DNA of 64,000 nucleotides, from the NCBI GenBank assembly GCA_033807695.1, contig CM066306.1, forward strand, positions 744,001 to 808,000. The letters are read 5' to 3'. Source of the stretch: Daedaleopsis sinensis. Taxonomy: Eukaryota; Basidiomycota; Agaricomycetes; Polyporales; Polyporaceae. The position numbers were made by a program, and so were the translations under genes. Each line of letters begins with the position of its first letter. The stretch's first letter is position 1. Below, in pieces: positions 12,511 through 22,883 of this stretch. The notes beneath the pieces were generated by a model that worked only from the letters and a program-made list of their open reading frames with translations, made no database searches and was not told the DNA's origin.

Positions 12511-13147
12511 GATAACTTCTAGATCTTTGAATGGCTCCGTGAGATGAATTATGCCGCGGGTCGCACGTTTAGTACTCACCGACAACCTTGGTGCCCACAG
12601 AAGCTTCAAGCTTCAAGTGCGGATGGGTCGGTATGCCAGCCTGAGTGGCCTCGCTCAATTTCGCTACGGCTGGAGTACTAGATGAATTTTGTCTGTTACG
12701 ATCAGTTGAGTGAGCAACATAGCATACAATACATACCGCGCTGAAGTTCTACTTGTCGATGACACCAGTGACCTTGGCCGGTTAGAAGATTCAAGTGACG
12801 CGTCGCGTCCCATTGATGCCAAACTTGGTACCACGAAGTGTCACATGCACGTGCGCATGTCACAATGCATCCTTTAACTTTAAGCCGACGACCAGGACAG
12901 TGCGGAAAACAAGGTCTTGTATTGATTAAGAAGGCATGTAGATTATGTATTAGGCGAGGAAGCAGCTCGCCCGATACTACGTATAGGCTGAATGTATACT
13001 ATGCTACAGTTATGAAGTGGGAGGCGTACTAAGTGATGCGTAGAAGCTGTGGGATAATGTGTTAGCGATACATGGCCATTACTAGATTAGAATCATTATC
13101 GAGGCGCGTATGCCATATAGTAGGTCATGGCAGTGTCTTCGTGCAGT
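12511..13147. other. Intergenic between DCC1 and P450
   Basis: No gene recognised. Part of this stretch is the DCC1 upstream region, and the P450 terminator region lies near 13100. Nothing repetitive was noticed. Confidence 0.4.
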
Positions 13148-15570
13148 TTACTCATGAGCGAGGGAGATGCGGAGAGGCATGGCGACGTTCAGCTCTTCCT
13201 TGCCAGCAATCATCGGTACCATGATTGCGCCCGCGGGAGCACGCTTGATGACCACCTTCTCCGCGGGAGGAGAGAATTGGAAGTTCTCGATGAGCTCTAC
13301 CACGATCGCCTGCATCTCGAGGATGCTGATCAATAATGCTGCACGTCAGTACGGAGTGTAGGCGAGAGCATATGGATGATACTTACGTGAACTTGTATCC
13401 GATACAGCCGCGAATACCAGCAGCTGTAAGTAGAAGCAGTCAAGTAAGTGATGACTGTTCAAGTTAGACGGGCTGCCATAAGTACGTACAGAACGTCATC
13501 CTTCAACAGAGCGTCAGCATTGAGCAGTGGGGTGAGAATATGATTTCGGTGACGGCAACTCACAAGTTTGCGAACACGCCGACGTTCGTTTGTTTGCCCA
13601 TGTCCGGTCGAGACCAGCGGTCAGGGTTCCACACATCGGCATCATCGCCCCAGACATCAGTGAGCCTGCGATGAGGATGTCAGTCTCGGGAATGCATCTA
13701 TTCTGTACAGCGGTGCTCACCGGTGGTATCCGGAGAATGCGGTGATGACGACCTGGCCCGCACGAATTGGGACCTCCTTGACGGTCTCGCCTTTCGTGGT
13801 CGTCACAGGGTACATGAGCGGAATGACATCGTCCTTTGCAGCGACACGGGAGAGGTATTGGACGATAGAGTGGAAGCGGAAGGTCTCCTGTAGATCATCA
13901 TACCACCTACCAGGTCAGTTTCGAGACCTGGCGCAATCGTAGGAAATTACGGACCTTGATCGCATTCATGGTCGCCGTGAGCGAGTCTAGGTCGTCGGGG
14001 GTGAAGGCGTCATCCCCGCGGGCAGTCACATTGGTGCGAAGCTGGCGGATCTCGTCCCGCATCCGTTCCTGGTATTCCGGATGGCGCGAGAGCTCGTAGA
14101 AGAGGAAAGTGAGCGAGGCGGCGGTTGACTCGTGGCCGGCGAGCGTGAGCGTGAACATCTCCGCCATCAGCTCCGCGTCGGACAGACGAGTCTTCGGGTC
14201 TTCTGAAGCATTGGCTTTGACTTGGGGGAGGTAGCAATAGCACAGCGCGTTAGCAGAGCACAGGAAACATATCGCGAGAGCAGGCTGGATGGGCGACGCT
14301 TACTCAAGATGCTCATAATGTCTTTGTTGTCCTTGCAAGCTCCCGCATTAACTGTCGCACGTTGCTCACGAAGGATTTGCTTTCCGTAGTCGAAGAAGAA
14401 GTCGTTCAGGCTGCGCAGGCGAGTGAAGGGGTCGGCCGGGATGTACCGGAATGCGTCGAGGACGATCTGCGGGAGGTAGTCCCAAGTCGCGCGGATGAGT
14501 GCGAATAGGAAAGGCGGGTTGTGGCCCATGTCCTTGCTGTAGTGCACAACGTTAGAGACACGTACTATGCATTAGTATTTTGAGGGTGACTTACAAGATG
14601 TTGTCGTACGCTTTGCACAGCGCACTCGAGTCACCCTCGTTGAGCGCGCCGTAGTCGTAGTCGAACGCTGCTGAGAGCACATCCGACTCATGTCAGAACC
14701 ACAGACATCAAAGAAGAAGATGAGGCTGTGAACTAACCCTCCCCAATGATGTCCAATGTTACGCGTGAGACCCACTTGTTTACCATGATTTCCATTCCTC
14801 CGTCGTTTGGCAGGTGAGCCTTCCACTTCTCGGACAGCTTTATCGCGAACATCCTCAGTTGCGCTGTAACCGTAGGTAGGAAGACCACTAACCTTATTGG
14901 CAAAGTGCTGGAATGTCGGAACGAATGAGCGGAGGTGGGCTGTGCCAAAAGCAGGGGTCATGATCTTCCGGTGTCGGTGGTGGTCTAGGCCTGTCATGCG
15001 GGGATAAGGGCGCTGGAAGTCTCGTGGAAAGCGATTAGCAGGACTTACCATCGGATGTGACGATGCCAGGGCCAGTCATGATCTTTCCTAGTTGATTCTG
15101 GGACACTCTCCTCACATAGTTATACCCGGACTTCTGAAGGACATGGTGGAGCGCCTAGAAAGGGATAAGCATCAAGCATCATCTCGTCAGCAGAGAAGGC
15201 GTACCTTGGGGTCCGCAGTCATCAGAATATCCGACTTTACAGGACCGTTAGTTTGCCCGAATGTAGTATATGACTTCTCGGACACTAACCCCAAAGTTTC
15301 CCGCTATCCTCCAAGTGGAACCGTAGTCCCGCTGCCATTTGAACTCTAAGTCGCCGACTTCATTCTGGATCTCGAGAGCTCTCTCGTGACCTGACAGTAT
15401 GCGGAATGAGTGAGTGAAGCCCATGGAGCGTATGGAACACGTTCCGACTCACCAAAGAGGAATGACGGAGACGATGGCCCTCTGATATGCGCGATTGTGC
15501 TCCGGCGGAAGAGACGGTAGAAGAAGACGAAAACGCTGAGTACTAAAAGGGAGGCTAGTGTAAGAAGCAT
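13148..15570 (-). CDS. Microsomal cytochrome P450 monooxygenase
   Basis: Heme-thiolate monooxygenase anchored in the ER membrane. The start at 15570 gives an N-terminal hydrophobic anchor (MLLTLASLLVLSVFVFFYRL) and a Pro-rich hinge (HIRGPSSPSFLFG). Later exons carry the C-helix region (GLDHHRHRKIMTPAFGTAHL), NKWVSRVTLDIIGEG and the I-helix AEMFTLTLAGHESTAASLTF, with AGHEST as the oxygen-binding motif. The exon after DSLTATMNAIK begins ETFRFHS (ExxR). VWNPDRW is the PERF-like motif, and AGIRGCIGYKF is the heme loop with the Cys thiolate. The C-terminus runs VVELIENFQFSPPAEKV to MPLRISLAHE. About ten short introns were inferred. All key residues are present, so it is probably functional. It resembles the large expanded P450 clans of white-rot fungi; the substrate is unknown. 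Confidence 0.87.
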
Positions 15571-16706
15571 GGTTAACCGTTAACAGTCAAAGGAGTTGCG
15601 ATGAGGGAAGAGGAGCTGCAGTCGACCTACCTATCAGCGACTCCCTCTTAAATAGCACCAGGGAGAGTCCTCTGCTGTACCGGCACTGCCAATGGAGAAA
15701 GCCCCTCGTCCAGAATAGGGTATCTTTTACAGCCGTGTGATGCTCCCCTGCTCTGTCGTCACCTCACGTCCGTCGACGGCGCTGAGCTGACGTGATGCAC
15801 AGTGCGGGAGGGTCACAATGGGCGGAGCATAGCAGACGGAAAGCCATGTTTGGAATATTGACAAGCGCTGCACCAGCCTCATTTGTCGAATGTTCGCGGT
15901 GGCATGATAATGATTTACCTCCCCTGCGGTCTGTGATAGTGCTGAAACGGGCACCTTTCCCTACGATGTGAGCCAGCCTCTATGATGTCTGTTGTCGTCA
16001 TAGCTGCAGTGCTGGCATGAAGTATGATTAAGCATGAATGCAACTCACAGTACGAGACGATTGCGTTCGCAGCGATGACAGAGTCATGAACTGATGCCGG
16101 AAGAGGGAACTCCGGCGTGACACAAATCTACTGCCTCGTTCGTACTGGGTGAAGGGCCGATGAACGGCCTGAGCATCGAGATTGAGGGGTAGGCTATGTC
16201 ACTTGATTGGAGAGCGTACCTGGATCCCGAACCACACCCTCGTGGCAAAGTGAGATGCTCTCCGTCGTGCCACATTCGTTATGGAAAGATGTAAGTATTC
16301 CGGGTTGCGGCACGACATCGATTGTCTAAGATCTGAGCATCCACTGCTCGGATCTCTACAGTTTTGTACAGAACCTTGCAGTCCTAGTTCCGAATCCGCG
16401 GAGGTCTTGTTTTTGCATCGGAGCTACATGCACGGCACAGCACAGAAAGAAGCATGTCAGAGAGATGCCGTGCTTGCCGCGCCGTGTCCGTACGTACTAT
16501 ACTGTCATACCGGCTGCGCTACCTTGGGTTGCCGACGTGGTCGACGAGATCTATTACACGTTAGACCTTGAAGTCGCAGAATGATGGGACAAGCGCGGGC
16601 GTTTTCGACTTGTCTGTCTAAGTAGAAAAGTTCTAGGAATCGGATAGATATCAATAATTGACCTGTACCGCGTGAGGACCGTGGTGGTGTTAGAGGGTGT
16701 TAGTAG
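15571..16706. other. Intergenic; edge of the gene-dense block
   Basis: No coding region recognised. This marks the passage from the compact conserved gene block on the left to a repeat- and gene-poor region on the right. Confidence 0.4.
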
Positions 16707-16708
16707 TA

Positions 16709-16908
16709 CAGTCATCCCCCGTCCAATGGGTGGCCCCCGCCCAGTGGGTGGGCTGCCTTATATGGCAGGTCCAGGGCGCCTGTCTGCTGTGCAAGCGCCG
16801 TTGCGTACGCGGGCCGCGTCCATTTTGGAGGCGGCAGTCGAGCGCTTGCTACCATATAAGGCAGGCCACCCATTGGGCGGGGGCCACCCACAGGACGGGG
16901 GATGACTG
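16709..16908. mobile_element. 200-bp MITE with long terminal inverted repeats and TA target duplication
   Basis: The element begins CAGTCATCCCCCGTCC and ends with its complement, GGACGGGGGATGACTG. The inverted repeats run about 57 bp inward on each side with only a few mismatches, to a TTATATGG on the left and CCATATAA on the right. A TA dinucleotide sits at both edges (16707-16708 and 16909-16910), as expected for Tc1/mariner-type insertion. The roughly 85-bp centre has no ORF. Inside each arm the words GGGTGG and CCCGCCCA repeat. It is non-autonomous; no matching transposase was seen in this window. Confidence 0.8.
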
Positions 16909-16910
16909 TA

Positions 16911-19152
16911 CTGGTCTTGCTGGTCGAGCGGCCCCTGGGCCTGGGGCTGGAACTGATAAACATCCCTATTTAGTCATGCCTCTCGAAAAATAACGCCGGG
17001 CGCCAATCGCTGCGTTGATTTCGATTTCGTAGATTCACGCACTATGCTACTAGTATGCTACTGTACCATCCTCCGAGTCAACACCAGAGTCTAGCGATCC
17101 TAAAAGTACTGGTATTCCTGGACACGACTAGTAGTCCAGGTCTTGTCAGGACGAATTGCAAGTCCATCTGGGGTGGGAGAGCTGACTAAACCACGTGGTT
17201 TCGTGTTTCAGCAGTATGGATGCGGAAAGGGATTGCCACGCCCCCCTGGCACCGCCCCGGGGTTGTCGGGCGCTGAAGGGCTAGATATCATGTTGGACAT
17301 CCGGCTCTAGGGGTGTGGTAAGGCAGCATGTGAGTCGACGGCGGAGATGCTAGGTCTATGGTCAGTCCACGGAAATTATATCGTGTCGTGGGACGAAGGG
17401 GGAGGTTGAGGAGTATAATTTGGCCCCCTGTCCAGTTGGCAGACGCCGCGAGGAGTTCGAGATTGAGCGCTTCGGCGTGTGGGGCGCGTACCCGAGCGCC
17501 CTATTAACAGGGCGGTTAATTCCGCTGGCCTGTGAACTTCAGTGTTGTCATTTAACTTTGCGTTCGTCCGTTCGCGACTGCGATTGAGTGCGCTGGGGCG
17601 TCAGTAAGTATCTCGTGTCCCATCTGCTTGGGCTGTAGTACTTACCGGCACGCACGACGTGAACCAGGTGGTTCCGCCATATTAGGTCACGCTGACAGGT
17701 TGAGCGACCGCTGCCACTGAAGGGCAGTTGCCCCCCACCCACTCCGCTGCCACCTCCTCCGAATCACCAGTTTAGTTGGCTACGAAGACGTATGTCGTTT
17801 TTGAGGTGCGTTCCGTTTACTCCATCATCGGCCTGCGTGGGCACGCAACATACGCGCTGCACCAAAGTCGACTGCAAGCGCCGGCGCCGGTGTTCTCTGG
17901 GGGGAAGCGAACATCGACTCTACGCTCAGGCTAGCCGTTACGTTCTTGTCTTCCTTCATTCCGGGTCATTCACTGTGACATATGACCTTCATGTTCTCAC
18001 ATGGTGCTTTTCGAACCATCTATCGCCCTTGGTTGACGGATCCGATGTTGACAGGTCACGACTGTCAGGTATCTACTACGTTTGAGAGAGTTATGTGGCA
18101 CATGCCAAGATAGTATAGAAGGTATGTACCCCGTACATGCTAGTTCGGCGTCCTCGATGGTGAACAGCAGTTGATCTGGTTGTTTCCCGATTAGGTGGCA
18201 TGCTCGTTTGTATCAGCCGATGTTGATCCTGCATAGTCCTGCATGCACATGCGAGCGTCACTGACATGGCAGACACGACGGTCGGTACCAGGGGCCAGCT
18301 ACAACCAGCAGGACTGTAGTTACGGGATAGATTGTGAGTGTGCGGTGTGGTAATGATGTGTAAACGTCCCTTTGCCCATTCTTCTGTTTCTCTTTCTCTT
18401 CCCATTTCCTGCATCTGCTCTGTCTCGTTCTGCCGTTCGTCTTGCTGTGGTGGTTAGGCGTAGCGGGTTGGGTAGCGAACAGTGTAGTTTTGTATTCCAC
18501 AATATATGCAACGGAATGTGTGCTCATCGGACGAATCGTGCATTTTGAACTTGCAATCTACGTCCTGTATGGAACTGATGTGATGCTCGCAGGAGCTGTA
18601 TGCATGAGTGCTGAGTGTTGATCGTGTTGGTCTGAGGTTAGTATATATGCACGATGTGTTGTGTGCGCGGTCAACATGGCACCGGTATATATATAGGTAG
18701 TCAAGGGATATGTACACCATATGGATATCCGGTGGGTGCAGAGGCGGCGACCACGGTACTACCAATGTTAGTGATTCGACCAAGCAGATGGTGGAAGAGG
18801 GGGCAGGCAGGAAACTTAGGAACAAGTTCACATAAGTGGAGAGCAAGACAATGACAGCTATGTACGTCGGTACAGGGGGCTCGGTTCTCAGGAAGGCAGA
18901 GTAGTAGCGGGACAGTGAGCGGACACGGGCATGTATGTAGTGAGACGTATAACGGACATTGCAATCTTGTAGTAGAGATATTGTCGGTGTGCAAGAGTAA
19001 TCGGTGTTCACGTAGTCATACCGTGCAATGGAGAACCCAGAGTGTTGCTGGCATCACTAAGTCACCACTGCGTATACAAAGTGGGTGTCCGTACACGATG
19101 GAACAACCGGACAGGAGAGAGACCAAGTAGGTGTAGCAAATGGTTGTGCTGC
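16911..19152. other. Gene-poor stretch, G/T-rich from about 18.1 kb
   Basis: No convincing gene. From about 18.1 kb the + strand becomes visibly rich in G and T with many TGTG and GGTG words, and small minus-strand frames there read as low-complexity Thr/His/Ser. I regard them as compositional artefacts. Confidence 0.4.
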
Positions 19153-20316
19153 TCAGTGGGTGGGTGCGGTAAGGGAAAGGAACGGGAGATTATGCGATTC
19201 AGGTGGGGGTGAGGAGGACGGACCATGTGGAGTGGTCGACTCTGTGGACTGTGCCCGGGAGTCAGGGTGCTTGGCCGAGTAAACACTGGCGTCTTCGTGT
19301 TCCTCCTCGTCTTCATCATGGTCGTATATCGCAGATCGACTGAAGATTAATGACTCGGAGGAGGACACAGGAGGCGGGGTCATAGGGGATAATGCTGGGA
19401 GCATCGCGGCATCGATAGTGGTAGATGGCTCGCCGGGTGTGTGGCTGGACAGCTGGAGGGTTAAAGCAATGGGACGGACCATCTGTGGAGGATATGTGTA
19501 TAGAGGTAGGGACAGGGAGGACTCGTGCACAGTGACATTGGAAGGGGATGGTGGGGTGAGAAGGGTGTCGGATGGTGTTGCGGGTGGTTGTGCAGTCGCA
19601 GGTGGCAGTGCATTGGATTGGGAAAGGATGTATGTCGTGGAGAGGGGCACATGGCGTGTGTCGGGAAACGAATGACGGGAGAGAAGCCACCGCAGTCGAG
19701 CCCACATGCCCAGGGAGACAGTCTTTCCAGGACGGTATTCGACTGTTACATGAGCAAAGGCGACGCGACTGTATGGGAACCGGGTGTTGTGCACGACGAA
19801 AGTGATGGCATGCTTCTCCATGGATAGTATGTGCGTGACATCACCTATGGCAACAGTGGAGTTAGGGATGAAGACATCGCTGGAGGGTTCGTTGTCGGTG
19901 CCAGTGGTGGTTGTGGTGGTGTGGCTGTTGCGGACCTCAATGAGAATAACGCGGGAGCCAACATGCACGGGAGAGCTGGGCGAGGTTACTACGACACAGG
20001 AGACAATGTCCGTGCAACCGGATGTCTGTGAAGGAGGGGTTCCATGGACTGGCTGGGGAGCAGTGACATATAGACGTAGTGCAAGGTCTTCGGATGATAG
20101 GGGTGGTCGAGTGGCGGCCTGCATATGTCGAACGATTTGTGAGTTAGGCGGCGAGTCGCAGAAGGTATGGATGGTGTTCGAGTCAGTGGAGTGGTGGTTG
20201 TGAGGGGTGGGTTCAGTCGTGGATGGCATGGGCGTCCGAGGACGTGCGAGCAATTGGGGGTTTATGGGCTGTGCGTATGCTGTCTGAGGGATATATGGCA
20301 CGGGAAGTGAGAGCAT
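19153..20316 (-). CDS. Uncharacterised protein, paralog of the gene at 25547-26632
   Basis: Single open frame of 387 codons from the ATG at 20316. I do not recognise a named family, but it shares an ordered set of segments with the protein at 25547-26632. SSEDLALRLYVTAP matches TSDLLANSLAP loosely. SCVVVTSPSSPVHVGSRVIL matches CDVLVTPRHPIGTGSRARII. EKHAITFVVHNT matches EQYVVELMVKNT. FAHVTVEYRPGK and FAIVTVKFDSKF match, as do RWLLSRHSFPDTRHVPLST and RSLLMMIRANSLPMTRSLDT. The shared part (about residues 70-230) looks beta-rich; the remainder is Pro/Ser/Thr-rich and probably disordered, with an acidic patch (HDEDEEEHEDAS). No signal peptide or membrane segment is seen. Codon use is coloured by the local C/A-rich coding strand. 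Confidence 0.6.
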   Translation of the reverse strand: MLSLPVPYIPQTAYAQPINPQLLARPRTPMPSTTEPTPHNHHSTDSNTIHTFCDSPPNSQIVRHMQAATRPPLSSEDLALRLYVTAPQPVHGTPPSQTSGCTDIVSCVVVTSPSSPVHVGSRVILIEVRNSHTTTTTTGTDNEPSSDVFIPNSTVAIGDVTHILSMEKHAITFVVHNTRFPYSRVAFAHVTVEYRPGKTVSLGMWARLRWLLSRHSFPDTRHVPLSTTYILSQSNALPPATAQPPATPSDTLLTPPSPSNVTVHESSLSLPLYTYPPQMVRPIALTLQLSSHTPGEPSTTIDAAMLPALSPMTPPPVSSSESLIFSRSAIYDHDEDEEEHEDASVYSAKHPDSRAQSTESTTPHGPSSSPPPESHNLPFLSLTAPTH

Positions 20317-21539
20317 CGTGGAATGAAGAGAATGAGGGACAGAGACTGGGTTGTGGTGTAATGGTGGTTGGGCTAAAACGCGAATGGTGAGAATTCTGGA
20401 TGCTCCGTGAATGGAATTGGTTAAGCCAGCAGGGACGGATACAAATCAGTGGGGATTTGGAGGGGGATTGAGCAGGGAGGGTTCCGTACTTGTAATCATG
20501 TTCTAATTCTTAGAAGAGGTGTTCGTCGTAGGGTCGGTGATGGCCGAAGTACCCGTGATAAGCCGTGGACTGTGAGGAGGGTTTGCCGAAGTCCTTATAT
20601 AGATAGGTAGTGCATTATCGCAGGATGTGTTGTATGGGTGGAGAAAATGTAGTCTATTGGACGTAGTTTGACGTGGGTTTTGTTTGTGGTATGCACAATG
20701 GTGAAAAGCGGGACAGTGTTTAGAAGTAGTAGTGGAGAGTTCGTAGAAGGAGGAGAAGTGCATTTTTGGCAGGTCGGTGATGAGGGACCGGCATCTTGAT
20801 GTTAGCCAACACGTACATGTTGAAAGCAGAGGACAATTAGAGTCAGTCACTCGGAGGTGGAGTGGCTCATTGTGTATATCATATGACTTGTGTGCTATCG
20901 ACGGAGTAGTGGGTTTCGACAGTGAATGGTTCAGAGAGTCTGCCGAGAGTGATCAAATCACCAAGGGACTTACTACAGTAGTAGCTACGGTAGGGTGGTT
21001 GGCTGGATTTGGCAGAATCTGTAGGTCGACGATCCGGTTGTTGGGTGTGGAGTATAGTGCCCTGCAACTGTTGTCCTAATGGTGCCAGTTGCGTAAAGGC
21101 ACCCATGTGCTCTGATACAGATCCGATCGTGCAACTCATCAGAGATATCTTGTGTGTGGTGTTGAGCTCTAGATATTTTGAGCAGGTACTACTCATTAGG
21201 TATGCCTCTGGGCACCGATCATCTATCTTGTGGGTTGACGCAGAGGAGTACGAGGTCAATATTAGGTTAGGTTGGGCAGTTGCACGAGTTCTCACGGTCT
21301 TGACGTGCTTTTCCTTCGGCTTCTCGGTCGTTCCTAAACTGAGATATACGTGTACTCCATCGTCCTTTGTCTTGATCTCATTCTCTGTGACTCTGTCCAT
21401 ATCGTCTCGTCACTAGGGAATTATCTGTGACTTGTCCACTCCAGCCGATCTGTTCCTTATAACCGAACGTACTCTGAGTCTTGCACACACATTTCGAGGT
21501 TAGTGTGTCTCGTCAGTGGATCTCATTGTCGGAATTACT
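20317..21539. other. Intergenic, G/T-rich
   Basis: No gene recognised. It holds the upstream region of the minus-strand gene at 19153-20316 and, further right, that of the membrane-protein gene. An additional 5' exon of the latter could lie here, but I cannot support one. Confidence 0.35.
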
Positions 21540-22883
21540 ATGGTCCCAATGCGATATCGATGGCTGACAGACTGTGGCGGTCTAGGACACTGTCAAACAG
21601 GAATGACAATGGATTCCTACTGGCTGCTCAAGAAGTCATGGTTACTTGGATTTGCAGGAGGCAGGCAGACACTACGAGCTTATCGTGCCCTCTACCTGGA
21701 CGGACAATGCCGTATTCCTGCACTCTACGCTTCTCCAGGCTCCCATCGTGTTGCAGAGATGTTCGGGGCACTCTCAAAAGGATGGCGTTCGTGGGATGTC
21801 GAGAGGTTCAGTATCATCCCCACAATGCTGTCCACTGAGCTGGAGACGGACACCTTCCATGGCCCGGATTTCTTTTTCGCGGCTACCGGATCCGTTGTCG
21901 CCGGAACGGGATACATCGCGGAGTTCCTTGCGCACTTGACGGAGTCGATTCAGGCGACAGTTGTGGGCGGTCGGACCACTGTACCACACTACGTGAATGT
22001 CACACACATCGGAGAAGCACCTGGTGATCGGGAGCGTGTCGCACTGAAGCTGCCGAAGGCAATCATCCTCGTTCCAATCGTCATTAGCATCGTAGCCGTC
22101 GCTACGTGTCTCGCCGTCGGAGATTTGCTGATATCGGCAACACTCGTGACCGGGATGATTGTGGGCGGGTACGCGTCCTCTTCTTTGCGCACTGCCGACT
22201 TGACGTTCTTTCCACCGACCGGATCTGGCACGTTCAACATCGACGTCGGCGACGGTTATATCGCCAGGGGGAGGGAGTTTATCGTGTTGAAGGGGTCGGC
22301 GGCGGCGGTCCGTTCCGTCATACAGGGGCGTTTCGTGGTTCATTTCGAGCGCACTGGCAACCACTCCCTGGAGACTCTTGCAGCCGCAAGCAGGTTGCTT
22401 CTTCTGCAGTGCATGCTACAGGTCATCCTCATCCCTATGGGCTCGACGCGGGGCCAGATCGTCTTTCTGGCCACGATGGTCATGTCGTGGCTGTTCAACG
22501 CGTACATCGTGTCACAAGAGGAGGCTGCGTGGAAGCGGCTCGTGGCCGACGACCTTTTCGGGATGTCAACGACAAGACGCTGGGCCCTCGGTACTAGGAC
22601 GGCCGCCGCCGTATTCATGGTACAGATGTTGAAGCCGGTGGATATCGAAAGGCAGCTTGCTATGTTGGTCCCGGGCGATGACGTTATCTTGAATATGTGG
22701 AGGAAAGCCGTCGCCTTAAAGTTGGCGGGATCTGGATTCAACCTCGCAAGTATGCGTGACAAGTACGCACCTGCACTTGATCCTTGTGGGCTACAGTTGT
22801 TGGAGACGCTTCTGGAAGATGCACAGGTTGCTGTGGATGCCTTCCATGCATGCACTGGTGCGAACCAGGTGTCTACATTGTGA
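21540..22883 (+). CDS. Uncharacterised fungal multi-pass membrane protein
   Basis: Intronless frame of about 447 codons from the ATG at 21540; the exact start is uncertain and an upstream exon is possible. Two hydrophobic blocks are clear: KAIILVPIVISIVAVATCLA plus DLLISATLVTGMIVGGYASS (about 22050-22190), and LLLLQCMLQVILIPMGSTRG plus FLATMVMSWLFNAYI (about 22390-22510). A C-terminal cytosolic domain has RRWALGTRTAAAVFMVQMLK and LVPGDDVILNMWRKAVALKL. This order (an LP.AIILVPIV helix pair, then a GSTRGQI segment, then ALGTRT) recalls a large family of basidiomycete membrane proteins without known function. I know of no assigned role. It sits between two paralogous unknown genes (19153-20316 and 25547-26632). 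Confidence 0.65.
   Translation: MVPMRYRWLTDCGGLGHCQTGMTMDSYWLLKKSWLLGFAGGRQTLRAYRALYLDGQCRIPALYASPGSHRVAEMFGALSKGWRSWDVERFSIIPTMLSTELETDTFHGPDFFFAATGSVVAGTGYIAEFLAHLTESIQATVVGGRTTVPHYVNVTHIGEAPGDRERVALKLPKAIILVPIVISIVAVATCLAVGDLLISATLVTGMIVGGYASSSLRTADLTFFPPTGSGTFNIDVGDGYIARGREFIVLKGSAAAVRSVIQGRFVVHFERTGNHSLETLAAASRLLLLQCMLQVILIPMGSTRGQIVFLATMVMSWLFNAYIVSQEEAAWKRLVADDLFGMSTTRRWALGTRTAAAVFMVQMLKPVDIERQLAMLVPGDDVILNMWRKAVALKLAGSGFNLASMRDKYAPALDPCGLQLLETLLEDAQVAVDAFHACTGANQVSTL

Noticed and set aside
16709..16908. Hairpin as a transcription terminator or small RNA gene
   Set aside because: The arms are far too long and regular, with TA duplications at the ends; a MITE explains it better.
19153..20316. 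Treating the 387-aa frame as a low-complexity artefact of G/T-rich DNA
   Set aside because: Ordered similarity to the protein at 25547-26632, which lies in different base composition on the other strand, argues that it is a real gene.
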